Origin: an uncultured Dialister sp.
GTDB taxonomy: Bacteria; Bacillota; Negativicutes; Veillonellales; Dialisteraceae
DNA length: 64,000 bases
Assembly: GCA_934216155.1 (NCBI GenBank)
Contig: CAKQBK010000001.1
Span: forward strand, 40,724 to 104,723
Reading direction: 5' to 3'
Positions 45,013 through 53,448 of this stretch are shown piece after piece (within the stretch, counting starts at the first letter, position 1; every line of letters starts with the position of its first letter). The notes below the pieces were generated by a model that worked only from the letters and a program-made list of their open reading frames with translations, ran no database searches and was not told the DNA's origin. Position numbers and translations under genes: made by a program.

Positions 45013-45381
45013 GTGAAGAAGAGAAAGGGCTTTCTTATGATTTGGGCCATAGCAGCCGTGGCTATGGCTTTTATGTTGGGTGCGGCTGCTTTTGGTGTGC
45101 TGTCTACGGTGCTCCATCGGGAGCAGGCCATGGAAATACACCTGGATGAGGTGCTTCTGGCCCAGGATGGGATGGAACGGGGAAAGTATAATCTTCGCTT
45201 CCAAGGCCAAGAGATGCCCCTTTCTAGTGAAGTATTTCGCAATGGCCGGTCCTACGAAGTGCATATCACCCGGCGACCGAAAGACATCGAAGGGGTGCCT
45301 ATGATGGAAGTGATTTGCCAAGTCAGTCATGAGAGCGGGATATCGGTGGTATTGACGCAACTGGTGGAGCAAGGACCATGA
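45013..45381 (+). CDS. Minor pseudopilin-like protein
   Basis: 122 residues, GTG start after AAGGAG. The N-terminus KKRKG then FLMIWAIAAVAMAFMLGAAA looks like a prepilin leader and helix, but position +5 is Trp rather than Glu, as in some minor pilins of the GspK/PilX kind. The rest is a small soluble domain. Its stop overlaps the next ATG (ATGA), so the two are coupled. Confidence 0.65.
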   Translation: MKKRKGFLMIWAIAAVAMAFMLGAAAFGVLSTVLHREQAMEIHLDEVLLAQDGMERGKYNLRFQGQEMPLSSEVFRNGRSYEVHITRRPKDIEGVPMMEVICQVSHESGISVVLTQLVEQGP

Positions 45382-45929
45382 AAAAACGGAAAGGATTGCT
45401 ACTCCTAGATGCGCTGTTGGGACTTCTCATTTTGTCATCCGTGGCAGTGGCCTTGTATCCTCTATTGGGGCAGGCAGCGTACTTGGCCGATTGGGCCAAC
45501 AAACGGGGACGGATGGTGGGAGAAAGTTTATATGTGATGGATGAAATCACAGAGCATTTGCGCAATGATTTGAAGACCTCTCGGGTAAGCAGTCACGAAG
45601 TGTATCAGCAAGATCGATATACCTACTATGCCTATGACGAGAAAAATAGAGTGTCCCCCTATACACTGTATATAGACAAAGAAAAATTGTACCTGGACAT
45701 CTATGGGGAAACCGTGGCGCCGCTGACAGGAGAAACCAGCGACAAAGTAGAGGCCTTTGCATTTCACGCGCCCCAAGACAAGACTCTATTTCGAAAAGAA
45801 GGCACCGGACCGGTGCACGTGTCCTTCTATTTCTCCCATCAGATGAGCGGGGAGAGACTTGCTTGCGAAACGTCTATCTTGCCTTACTCTGATTACTACA
45901 AGAAAAGACAGGTTACTCAGGGTTCTTAG
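45378..45929 (+). CDS. Minor pseudopilin-like protein (PilW/GspJ-like)
   Basis: 183 residues. The leader MKKRKG then LLLLDALLGLLILSSVAVAL carries Asp at +5. The soluble domain (YTLYIDKEKLYLDIYGETV) is beta-rich, as in GspJ/PilW. The last nine or so residues (KRQVTQGS region) and the stop lie inside a family A arm, so the original C-terminus was probably replaced by the insertion. Confidence 0.65.
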   Translation: MKKRKGLLLLDALLGLLILSSVAVALYPLLGQAAYLADWANKRGRMVGESLYVMDEITEHLRNDLKTSRVSSHEVYQQDRYTYYAYDEKNRVSPYTLYIDKEKLYLDIYGETVAPLTGETSDKVEAFAFHAPQDKTLFRKEGTGPVHVSFYFSHQMSGERLACETSILPYSDYYKKRQVTQGS

Positions 45930-46240
45930 GTCGCTCAGGTTCCTCGAATGTGCTGCAAGCGGGGTAGCCGTCATTTCGACCGATCGTATTTGTGCTTGGT
46001 GGTATAGGCGTATTGAAATGAGATGCGCCCTTGAGTGGAGAAATCTTATCAGCACTATCGGCAAGGGCTTAAAGAATCATATCAGTATGAGTTACTTCCC
46101 TAGCACTTGCGTGTATTAGCACATTCGAGTAACCTTTAGAACCCTTAGAACCTTGAGAACCTTTACATCAAAAGGGGAGCATCTCGTTCGAGAAACCTGA
46201 GCAACTTGAGAATCTTGAGCAACCTGAGTAACCTGTCAAA
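45908..46240. repeat. Family A element split by a family D piece
   Basis: Family A left arm (to about 45955), a family D left half (45970-46065: GTCATTTCGACCGATCG ... GTGGAGAAATC), then family A right arms (46120-46238) ending just before a ribosome site. It lies within the pilin cluster. Confidence 0.7.
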
Positions 46241-46252
46241 GGAGAATCGCTC

Positions 46253-46657
46253 ATGAATAAGCGAAAAGGAACGGTGGCGCTCATTTTACTGATTCTGTTT
46301 TCGGCCCTTCTGACGGTGTCGGCAGGAGTCTTGGTCTATATGAGTCGTACCAGTTCTACCGTGACCTATTATGAAAAGGGATTGGCGTCGGTGTATGGAG
46401 CAGAAAGTGGGGCCAATTGGGCGTTGGCCTATTTGAAACAAGGGCACAAAGGAAATAAGACGGTCGCGTTTACCCTAGGTGATGTGAACGTCAAAGTGGT
46501 GATTTCAGAAATGAACGAAACCGCCGGCGAGATTCGTTCCTCTGCCACCGATGCCCAGGGTGGACATAAGCGCTTTTTGCGTCTCACCTATACAGCGCAA
46601 CCAGCAGAAGCGGGGCGGCGTATTACCGTGGAGGATATCAGCAGTGCAAAGTTTTGA
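46253..46657 (+). CDS. PilX/GspK-like minor pilin
   Basis: 134 residues after AAAGGAGAATCG. The leader MNKRKG then TVALILLILFSALLTVSAGVLVYMSR lacks Glu at +5, which is common in PilX-type proteins, whose AESGANWALAYL motif is present (residues about 49-60). The remainder is a small soluble domain. It overlaps the next gene by 14 bases. Confidence 0.65.
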   Translation: MNKRKGTVALILLILFSALLTVSAGVLVYMSRTSSTVTYYEKGLASVYGAESGANWALAYLKQGHKGNKTVAFTLGDVNVKVVISEMNETAGEIRSSATDAQGGHKRFLRLTYTAQPAEAGRRITVEDISSAKF

Positions 46658-48074
46658 AGAGATGAAAGAGACAATAAGGAAACTAGCGAAACGCATCGGT
46701 TTTCCTATGGATGAAACAAAACTGTATATCCTGCCCCTTCCCGGATTGCTTTGCGGCGCCGAAATGGATCACCAGAAATTTCTTATCCGTGAAGCGGTGG
46801 AACTGATCGATGACAAAGATGGCCCCTCCATTGCAGCGGCCCTTTCTGCGCTGGCTACGAAAGGATTGACCAAGAAGAAAGTAACACTTCTGGTGAATGC
46901 GCCCTCTTGTCGACTGGTGACAAAGAAATTTCCAGATATGACCGAGGAAGAACTGGAAGAATCTCTCTATTGGGAAGAAGATCGCATTTTCTACACCGAT
47001 GAGCCCAGGGCTTTGGGCCATCGGGTGCTGTCTCACAGTCCGGAAGGATACGAAACCCTCTTGGCTGCTTGGCCTAGAAAAGAATTGGAACCTTGGCTGG
47101 CAGGGGCGAAACAGGCGGGACGCATCTTGGAAGCCGCCTGCCCAGTCATGGATATTTCCTTAAAAGAAACGGCCTTCTTCGCCCTGTATGCGAAAAAGGA
47201 CAGCGCTATATTATCTTTTCACAAAGGAGAACAGGTCTTTACCAAGAAAATGACCTTGGACGAAGAGAATGGAGCGTTCTTCATGCAGTCCATGATGGCG
47301 CAGCACCAGGAAGACCGCGTTCCCTGTTATGTGATTCCTATGGCAGATTGTACCGCTGAACAATGGGAAAACTGGCAGCAGTGGATGAATTGGGAAATGC
47401 AAAAAGTCAATGTCGGAGAAGTGGAAGCCGTAGATGACATAGAAGAGACCGGCGAGGGGCGGCTGTACTGGGCAGAGGCCTATGGAGATGGCAGGCAACA
47501 GTCTTTGTGGAACCGGATTATGCCTCTTTTTATGAGGGGAGACACGTGCCAGATTTATTTTCCTTTATCTCACGAACGGACTATTCCATTTTTCTCCAAA
47601 GAAAATCAAACCCTTCGCTTGCTTCAGGGACTCCTTGTGGTGGCCATTCTCTTTTTCGCTGGGGCTGCCATTCGCTATGGTTGGTATGGGGCAGAAGAAA
47701 TGAAACTCCGAAAAGAAGCCCTGGCCTGGCAGCCGGTCAAAGAACAATGGCTGGCGCAAAAACAGGAAGCGAAAAAAGAACAGGAATTGCTGGATTTCTT
47801 GAAACAATTGGAAAAAGAAGATCCCCACTGGGAGCAGAAATTGGTTCTTCTGGCCGATGGCTTGCCCCAAGGGGTGGTTTTATCGGAAATCAAAACAGAA
47901 GGCGGCAAAGTGCAAATCACAGGCACGGCCGTTTCCTCTTCCGCCCTTCGTTCCTTTGAAAACCAATTGAAAATGGCCTGGGGCGGGGATCTCCGACTGG
48001 CTAAACGGAAAAATAATTCCCTCACGAAACTGGTAGAATTTCGGGTAGAATGGAAAACGAATAGTGAGGAGTGA
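46644..48074 (+). CDS. PilM/PilN-like (GspL-like) assembly protein
   Basis: 476 residues if the GTG at 46644 is used (GGAGGA upstream, overlapping the previous gene); an ATG at 46662 is possible. The N-terminal half resembles the actin-like PilM/GspL cytoplasmic domain. A membrane helix (LLQGLLVVAILFFAGAAIRYGW) near residue 330 is followed by a coiled coil and a PilN-like periplasmic ferredoxin-type domain (VVLSEIKTEGGKVQITGTA). It connects the inner-membrane platform to the pilus machine. The C-terminal NSEE and stop are read from a heptamer arm. No motor ATPase or secretin gene is in the window. Confidence 0.65.
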   Translation: MQSFEEMKETIRKLAKRIGFPMDETKLYILPLPGLLCGAEMDHQKFLIREAVELIDDKDGPSIAAALSALATKGLTKKKVTLLVNAPSCRLVTKKFPDMTEEELEESLYWEEDRIFYTDEPRALGHRVLSHSPEGYETLLAAWPRKELEPWLAGAKQAGRILEAACPVMDISLKETAFFALYAKKDSAILSFHKGEQVFTKKMTLDEENGAFFMQSMMAQHQEDRVPCYVIPMADCTAEQWENWQQWMNWEMQKVNVGEVEAVDDIEETGEGRLYWAEAYGDGRQQSLWNRIMPLFMRGDTCQIYFPLSHERTIPFFSKENQTLRLLQGLLVVAILFFAGAAIRYGWYGAEEMKLRKEALAWQPVKEQWLAQKQEAKKEQELLDFLKQLEKEDPHWEQKLVLLADGLPQGVVLSEIKTEGGKVQITGTAVSSSALRSFENQLKMAWGGDLRLAKRKNNSLTKLVEFRVEWKTNSEE

Positions 48075-48235
48075 GGAATTAGGAGTGAGGAGTGGTGGTG
48101 GCGGCGCATAATATTTGGAAGCGCCGCAGTGTAGATAGAAAGGTTACTATTTTGCTGATTCATTCAGTGTAACAAATCGATGATAGCCCATGGTGCAAGG
48201 TTAAAAAGGGTTATTAAAAGGTTATGAAATGACGG
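48062..48235. repeat. Family B half element and partial family C
   Basis: GTGAGGA arm, hairpin GCGGCGC/GCGCCGC, then AAAGGTTACTATTTTGCTGATTC and AAGGTTAAAAAGGGTTAT. Confidence 0.7.
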
Positions 48236-48295
48236 TATAGGTGAGAGTCACATTTCCCGGTCACCAGTCACCATAAAAATAAAAGTAAAAATATT

Positions 48296-48334
48296 TTAGC
48301 ACTCTATTGACAAGAGTGCTAAAAGTGCTATACT
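48296..48334 (+). promoter_or_regulatory. CIRCE operator over a sigma-70 promoter
   Basis: TTAGCACTC-N9-GAGTGCTAA (48296-48322) is a perfect CIRCE, the HrcA repressor site. TTGACA (48307-48312) lies inside it, with 16 bp to TATACT (48329-48334). It controls hsp20 downstream: heat and misfolded protein relieve HrcA. Confidence 0.93.
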
Positions 48335-48359
48335 ATAGTCGTCAGGAGGAAAGGAACCG

Positions 48360-48386
48360 ATGAGGAACCTGGTATCCCGACCATAG
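48360..48386 (+). other. Eight-codon leader open reading frame
   Basis: MRNLVSRP with AGGAGGAA at ideal distance, directly after the CIRCE promoter. It resembles the hsp20 N-terminus (MRSLIPF), so it may be a relic of an earlier start cut off by the family A insertion, or a leader peptide. Confidence 0.4.
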
Positions 48387-48390
48387 AGAA

Positions 48391-48595
48391 TGTCATTAAG
48401 TTGAGAGAAATATGTGATGAGTCCTTCTGATAGGAAGGTTTCTCAGGTTACTCAAGCTTCTCAGGTTTCGCAATTGAGCTGATTACGCCAGCGTGTATAG
48501 GCACATGTGAAGAACTTGAGCTGCTTGAGAAATCTGAATCACTTGGTATTACAAGCGAAATCATATGTACTGACTCAAAAATTTAATGACGTTAT
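48391..48595. repeat. Family A element in the hsp20 leader
   Basis: ATGTCATTAAGTTGAGAGAAA end, 9-bp-unit arms, degraded centre TCGCAATTGAGC, right end TTTAATGACGTTA. It separates the CIRCE promoter from the gene by about 200 bases. Confidence 0.75.
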
Positions 48596-48632
48596 CCCCA
48601 TATATAAATTCCAAAGGAAAGAGGTCTTTGAT

Positions 48633-49061
48633 ATGCGTAGTTTAATTCCATTTGATGGTCTGTTTGGTGATACGGTTCTGGATCATTTCTTTGATGATGA
48701 TATGCCCACTGTGTATAAAGATTATGTAGCTGTACCGAAGGTTGATATTGAAGATTTGAAAGATCATTACGAAATCACCTGCGATATGCCAGGGTTCACC
48801 AAAGATCAGATTCATATTTCTTATGAAAATGGTGTCCTGTCTCTGTCGGCTAAGAAAGAAGACAAACAAGAAACCAAAGATGAAGATCGTCACTTCATCC
48901 GCCGCGAACGTGGCGTCAGCGCTTTCCAGCGTCAGTTCTCTGTGAAAGGTATCAAAGAAGATGGCATCAAAGCTGCATTGAAAGATGGGGTTCTCACCAT
49001 TGCATTGCCAAAAGAAGATGTAAAGAAAGTAGAAGCCTCCCATCGGATTCAGATTGATTGA
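48633..49061 (+). CDS. Small heat-shock protein Hsp20
   Basis: 142 residues from the ATG after AAAGGAAAGAGG; in-frame codons upstream are repeat-derived. Alpha-crystallin domain about residues 35-130 (VPKVDIEDLKDHYEITCDMPGF, then GVLTIALPKE), with I-x-I/V-like C-terminal tail IQID. ATP-independent holdase. Expression is under the CIRCE promoter at 48296. Confidence 0.92.
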   Translation: MRSLIPFDGLFGDTVLDHFFDDDMPTVYKDYVAVPKVDIEDLKDHYEITCDMPGFTKDQIHISYENGVLSLSAKKEDKQETKDEDRHFIRRERGVSAFQRQFSVKGIKEDGIKAALKDGVLTIALPKEDVKKVEASHRIQID

Positions 49062-49109
49062 TGTGGCGCAAGCGGTAGTAGTCATTAGGTATGACATGCC
49101 GATAGGTAG

Positions 49110-49330
49110 AAGGGTAGCCCTTCGGGCGGGTTATACCCTATGATAACGATTGTCTAACAAGTAGATGTACCCAAAGAGGCAAGGTTATAAAAGGTTATGT
49201 AAAAATGCTTAGGTTCATAACCTTTTATAACCTTGTCTCTTTTTTCATGCCTTATTGTTATGAGAGTGGAGTTATAGTTATATAACCTGCCCGAAGGGCT
49301 AACCTTCGGCGAATAATGTTAACCATTGTT
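49110..49330. repeat. Family C variant with CCCTTCGGG ends
   Basis: AGCCCTTCGGGCGGGTTAT and ATAACCTGCCCGAAGGGCT form the outer inverted repeat; inside is AGGCAAGGTTATAAAAGGTTAT with its complement and a T run (about 49200-49245) that may terminate hsp20. Confidence 0.75.
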
Positions 49331-49340
49331 CACCAAAAGG

Positions 49341-49379
49341 AAATAAACAATTGACAGATGCGATTGTTTATTTTATACT
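49341..49379 (+). promoter_or_regulatory. Promoter with 11-bp palindromic operator, first bioB-like gene
   Basis: TTGACA (49351-49356), 17 bp, TATACT (49374-49379). AAATAAACAAT (49341-49351) and ATTGTTTATTT (49363-49373) are perfect inverted arms around the -35 box. The arm orientation differs from the usual BirA box, so the regulator is unknown. Confidence 0.75.
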
Positions 49380-49440
49380 AATTCACAAGGTAACAATTTG
49401 AAACGAGCACTTCATGAAAGGGCTATGCTAGTACCGTAGG

Positions 49441-49612
49441 AGATTGTGTTAGTAGGGATGATTCCGATTGGGGTTACAGGTTACTCAGGTTGCTCAAGTT
49501 GCTTAGGTTTCTCGCATGTACCGATAGACGTTAAACGTTATCAGCTCATTCGAGAAACCTGATAAACTTGAGAATCCTGAGCTACCTGAGAAACTTAGTA
49601 TCAGAAGAACTT
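49441..49612. repeat. Family A element in the bioB leader
   Basis: TGTGTTAGTAGGGATGATTCCG end, 9-bp-unit arms, centre TCTCGCATGTACC and CATTCGAGAAACC. It lies between the promoter and the first bioB-like gene. Confidence 0.75.
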
Positions 49613-49657
49613 ATCCCATGGGTCTCTGAACGCAGCATGGCACGAAAGGAGATTATT

Positions 49658-50656
49658 ATGAATAGTGCTTGCGAAGAAATTATCAGATTGGCTGAAAAAG
49701 TCATGAATGGTGGTGAAATTACCGAAGAAGAAGCAAAACAGTTAATTCGTACCAAAGATGAGGATACCATGTTGCTTCTGGCTATGGCAGATAAGATTCG
49801 TCAGAAATTCAACGGCAATGCGGTGGATTTCTGTGCCATTATCAATGCTAGAAGTGGTCATTGTCAGGAAAATTGCAAATTCTGTGCCCAGTCAGGCTGG
49901 TACAACACCGGTGCTAAGGTGTATCGTCTGCTTCCGGAAGAAGAAATTCTGGCAGCAGCTAAGAAAGCCAAAGAAGCCGGTGCGGTTCGATTCTCTTTGG
50001 TCACCAGTGGACGCAACCAGGATAACCCCAATGAATTTGAAGAAATCATTGATATTGTAAAGAAGATTCGTGAACAGGTAGGCATCGAAGTATGCTGCTC
50101 TTTGGGACTGATTTCCAAAGAACAGGCTATTCGACTGAAAGAAGCCGGTATCACAAGAATCCATTGCAATATCGAAACCGCACCGTCCTATTTCCCGGAA
50201 ATCTGCAGCACTCATACTATGGATGATAAAGAAGTAATCATCCACACGGCACAGGAAGCAGGCATCCGCGTTTGCAGCGGCGGTATCATTGGCCTGGGCG
50301 AATCCCTGGACCAGAGAGTGGAAATGGCTTTCAAACTGAAATCCATGCACATCGACTCGGTTCCGATGAATATCTTAAATCCAGTGAAAGGTACACCATT
50401 CTATACCAATAGACGGCTCCCACCGCTGGAAGTGCTCCGCACTTTCGCTATGTTCCGTTTCGTTCTGCCGAAGGCTTTGATCCGTACCGCTGGCGGACGA
50501 GAAGTGAACCTTAGAAGTTTGCAGGCCTATGCCCTGACAGGAGGCCTCAATGGCATCATGGTAGGTGGCTATCTGACCACCGGCGGTCGCGACCCGAAAG
50601 AAGACATCCGCATGATGGAAGACCTCGGACGGTCCATGACCACACCGAAACTTTGA
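49658..50656 (+). CDS. Biotin synthase-like radical SAM enzyme, copy 1
   Basis: 332 residues from the ATG after AAAGGAGATTATT. Radical SAM cluster motif CQENCKFCAQSGW; BioB-like VCCSLG, IHCNIET, RVCSGGIIGLGE, and IRTAGGREVN (Arg equivalent to E. coli R260). The [2Fe-2S] ligand Cys97 of E. coli BioB is replaced (RFSLVTSG). The extra cysteines suggest the anaerobic type of BioB with a different auxiliary cluster, or a related sulfur-inserting or HydE-like enzyme. First of three neighbours. Confidence 0.85.
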   Translation: MNSACEEIIRLAEKVMNGGEITEEEAKQLIRTKDEDTMLLLAMADKIRQKFNGNAVDFCAIINARSGHCQENCKFCAQSGWYNTGAKVYRLLPEEEILAAAKKAKEAGAVRFSLVTSGRNQDNPNEFEEIIDIVKKIREQVGIEVCCSLGLISKEQAIRLKEAGITRIHCNIETAPSYFPEICSTHTMDDKEVIIHTAQEAGIRVCSGGIIGLGESLDQRVEMAFKLKSMHIDSVPMNILNPVKGTPFYTNRRLPPLEVLRTFAMFRFVLPKALIRTAGGREVNLRSLQAYALTGGLNGIMVGGYLTTGGRDPKEDIRMMEDLGRSMTTPKL

Positions 50657-50659
50657 TAT

Positions 50660-50870
50660 TTTTTTGTAGCTAGGGATTAGGGATTGGGGATTAGGAAATA
50701 TCTACCCTTACTCCTTTGCCATTAGTTACTATGAAATATGGGTGACTAGTAACTGGTGACTAGGAAATGCCATTCCATTCCTAGTCACCAGCTACCAGTC
50801 ACTAGTCACTAAAAACTAAATATATAGAAATATTCCGCACCATTGTGAGACATGAATATTTCTATTACAT
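50660..50870. repeat. Heptamers and an 11-bp palindrome
   Basis: TTAGGGA and TGACTAG units with their inverted copies, then TAGAAATATTC (50825-50835) and GAATATTTCTA (50854-50864). Confidence 0.65.
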
Positions 50871-50879
50871 ACACATTGT

Positions 50880-51090
50880 CAATGTCATTATGGGAAGCAA
50901 AGTATAGGATGATTTCTGCTGAGGTAAAGGTTTCTCAGGCTGCTAAGGATTCTCAAGGTTCTCACGTTTCTGAATGTGCTGATGACGCTATCGTCTATGG
51001 GCACATTCAAGAAACCTGAGAAACTTGAGCAACCTGTAATAACAAGCGAGACCATTCCTATTTACGCAAATCCTTCATTTGACAACAATA
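50880..51090. repeat. Family A element before the second bioB-like gene
   Basis: ATGTCATTATGGGAAGC end, 9-bp-unit arms, centre TCTGAATGTGC, right end TTTACGCAAATCCTTCATTTG. Confidence 0.75.
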
Positions 51091-51165
51091 CATGTAAGGT
51101 TTCAAGCAGGCAAGACCCGGTCAATGAGACGACCGGAGGGGTTATAAAAAAGGAGTGTTTTTACA

Positions 51166-52167
51166 ATGGAAAGCAGCTGTGAACAGATTTTAAAATGGAC
51201 TGAAAGAGTATTGCAGGGCGGCGCTATCACGGAAGATGAAGCCAAAGCATTGATCCGTACCAAAGATGAAGATACCATGCTTCTTCTGGCTTGTGCTGAT
51301 AAAATCAGACAGAAATTTTCCGGCCGAAGTGTAGACCTTTGCGCTATTATCAATGCAAGAAGCGGTTCTTGTCAGGAAGATTGTAAATTCTGTGCCCAGT
51401 CTGCTCGTTATAATACAGGTGTAAAAACCTATCAATTCCTTCCGGAAGATGAGGTCATTGAAGCGGCAAAGAGAGCGAAAAAAGCCGGAGCTGCCCGTTT
51501 CGATATTGTTACTGCAGGCCGTGACCAGAGAAATCCGAAGGACTTTGCGGAAATTCTCGACTTAATCCGTCGTATTCGCAAGGAAGTGGGCATCGAAGTG
51601 TGCTGCTCCCTCGGATTCTTGACACAGGAACAGGCATACCAGCTGAAAGAAGCCGGTATCAGCCGCCTGCATTGCAATATCGAATCAGCACCTTCTTTCT
51701 TCAAAGAAGTGTGCACCACCCATACGGCAGAAGAAAAAGCGGAAAATGTGGCTCGTGCACAGAAAGCAGGCATCCGTGTCTGCTGTGGCGGCATCCTGGG
51801 TCTGGGGGAATCTTTGGACCAGCGTGTAGAAATGGCATTCCATTTGAAAAATATGCACATCGATGCGGTGCCGCTGAATGTACTGAACCCGATTCCGGGG
51901 ACTCCATACGAACATAACAAGCGTCTGGAACCACTGGAAATTCTCCGCTCTTTTGCGATGTTTAGATTCGTTCTGCCAAAAGCCCAGATTCGTACCGCTG
52001 GCGGTCGTCAGATCAATCTGAGAAGCCTCCAGTCCATGGCACTGGCTGGTGGCATGAACGGTGTCATGATTGGTAACTATCTGACCAGTAAAGGCTCCGA
52101 CCCACAGGATGATATCGCTATGCTTCACGACCTGGGCCGTACCCAGACCGCACCGCATTTGGACTGA
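51166..52167 (+). CDS. Biotin synthase-like radical SAM enzyme, copy 2
   Basis: 333 residues after AAAAGGAG. CQEDCKFCAQSARY, VCCSLGF, LHCNIESAPSFF, RVCCGGILGLGE and IRTAGGRQINLRS. Closely related to copy 1 along its whole length, so a recent duplication. The Cys97 position is Asp (RFDIVTAG). The double Cys in RVCCGGI adds another potential ligand. It may share the function of copy 1 or act on another thioether or sulfur-insertion substrate. Confidence 0.85.
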   Translation: MESSCEQILKWTERVLQGGAITEDEAKALIRTKDEDTMLLLACADKIRQKFSGRSVDLCAIINARSGSCQEDCKFCAQSARYNTGVKTYQFLPEDEVIEAAKRAKKAGAARFDIVTAGRDQRNPKDFAEILDLIRRIRKEVGIEVCCSLGFLTQEQAYQLKEAGISRLHCNIESAPSFFKEVCTTHTAEEKAENVARAQKAGIRVCCGGILGLGESLDQRVEMAFHLKNMHIDAVPLNVLNPIPGTPYEHNKRLEPLEILRSFAMFRFVLPKAQIRTAGGRQINLRSLQSMALAGGMNGVMIGNYLTSKGSDPQDDIAMLHDLGRTQTAPHLD

Positions 52168-52204
52168 TTATAGCGATTTTTTTTGATAGCTTTTCATAGA
52201 AGCT

Positions 52205-52375
52205 ATTTCTTCTTAGAAAAAGGTTATAAGGGTTATAAAGGTTATAAAGGGTTATGCTTACTAGTAGGAATAACCTTTTATAACCTTATCTCTATGGATT
52301 CATTGAGAGTGCTACTTTAGAATAAAGAAAATAATAACCTGCCCGAAGGGCTAACCTTTCCCTTCTTGTGTGTTG
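52205..52375. repeat. Family C variant with CCCGAAGGG end
   Basis: AAGGTTATAAGGGTTATAAAGG arms, their complement and a T-rich loop, ending ATAACCTGCCCGAAGGGCTAACC as at 49330. Confidence 0.7.
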
Positions 52376-52423
52376 AAAAGCTATGAGAAGAAAATAGGAT
52401 TTCTTGTGTAAGAGGAGTATATC

Positions 52424-53407
52424 ATGAATGAACAAATGACATACATCGCCGCCTGTATGGACCTGGTTTTGTCTGGAAAGGATATTTCCAGAGAGCAAGC
52501 GGCTAAACTGTTTGAAGCGGGGAAGGCAGAACCATTCTTTCTGATGGCTTGCGCCGATAAAATCAGAAAGACATTTTGCGGGGACAAAATGAGATTCTGC
52601 AGTGATGTGAATGCTAGAAGCGGGCGCTGCACGGAAAATTGTAAATTCTGCGCCCAGTCTGGGTGGTATCACACCGGCGTGAAGGAATATCCTCTGCGCA
52701 GTCCGGAAGATTTGCTTCACGAAGCCAAGCAGGCAGAAGCCTATGGAGCAGAACGATTTGGCATCGTCACCTCCGGTCGTGGTCAGAGTGATCCAGTGCA
52801 ATTTGCCTCTATCGTGAAGGCCGTGAAGATGATTGCAGAGCAAACAAAACTGTCGGTTTGCTGCTCCTTGGGATTGCTCACGGAAGAACAACTGAAAACA
52901 CTGAAAGAAGCGGGCTGCCAGCGTATCCATTGCAACTTGGAAACGGCGAAACGGTATTTCCCTAACATCTGCACCACTCATACCTACGAAGAAAAAGAAG
53001 AACACATCCGCCGCATTCAGGCGGCTGGACTGGAAGTGTGCTCTGGAGGCATCATGGGTTTGGGTGAAACCGATGAAGATCGATTGGATATGGCTTTCGC
53101 TTTGCGAGACCATCATGTGACATCGGTGCCGCTCAATATTTTCAATCCCATCCCAGGTACGCCGTTTGGGAAAAATAAACCACCGAAGCCCATTGAAATT
53201 TTGCGTATTTTTGCGATGTATCGATTCATCCTGCCCCATGTGATTATGCGGGTCTGCGCTGGACGAGAAAACTCCCTCCGAGACATGCAAGCCTTCGCCT
53301 TGTCCGCAGGTCTCAATGGCGCCATGATTGGCGGCTACCTCACCATAGCCGGCCGTCCACCAGAACGGGATAAGCAGATGGCGGTGGATCTCGGTAGAAC
53401 GTTGTAA
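52424..53407 (+). CDS. Biotin synthase-like radical SAM enzyme, copy 3 (divergent)
   Basis: 327 residues after AGAGGAGTATATC. CTENCKFCAQSGWY, VCCSLGL, IHCNLETAKRYF, EVCSGGIMGLGE and MRVCAGRENSLRD. More distant from copies 1 and 2 than these are from each other, with Gly at the Cys97 position and an extra Cys beside the R260 equivalent. The N-terminus (CMDLVLSGKDISREQAAKLFE) follows the general BioB pattern. It may be the true biotin synthase or a specialised relative. Confidence 0.82.
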   Translation: MNEQMTYIAACMDLVLSGKDISREQAAKLFEAGKAEPFFLMACADKIRKTFCGDKMRFCSDVNARSGRCTENCKFCAQSGWYHTGVKEYPLRSPEDLLHEAKQAEAYGAERFGIVTSGRGQSDPVQFASIVKAVKMIAEQTKLSVCCSLGLLTEEQLKTLKEAGCQRIHCNLETAKRYFPNICTTHTYEEKEEHIRRIQAAGLEVCSGGIMGLGETDEDRLDMAFALRDHHVTSVPLNIFNPIPGTPFGKNKPPKPIEILRIFAMYRFILPHVIMRVCAGRENSLRDMQAFALSAGLNGAMIGGYLTIAGRPPERDKQMAVDLGRTL

Positions 53408-53448
53408 TGTAGTTAATCACTATTCATTTACTCCCTTCTGCGGAAATA

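Noticed and set aside
49341-49373. BirA operator
   Set aside because: The inverted arms have the opposite half-site orientation to the usual BirA box, so the regulator is left open.
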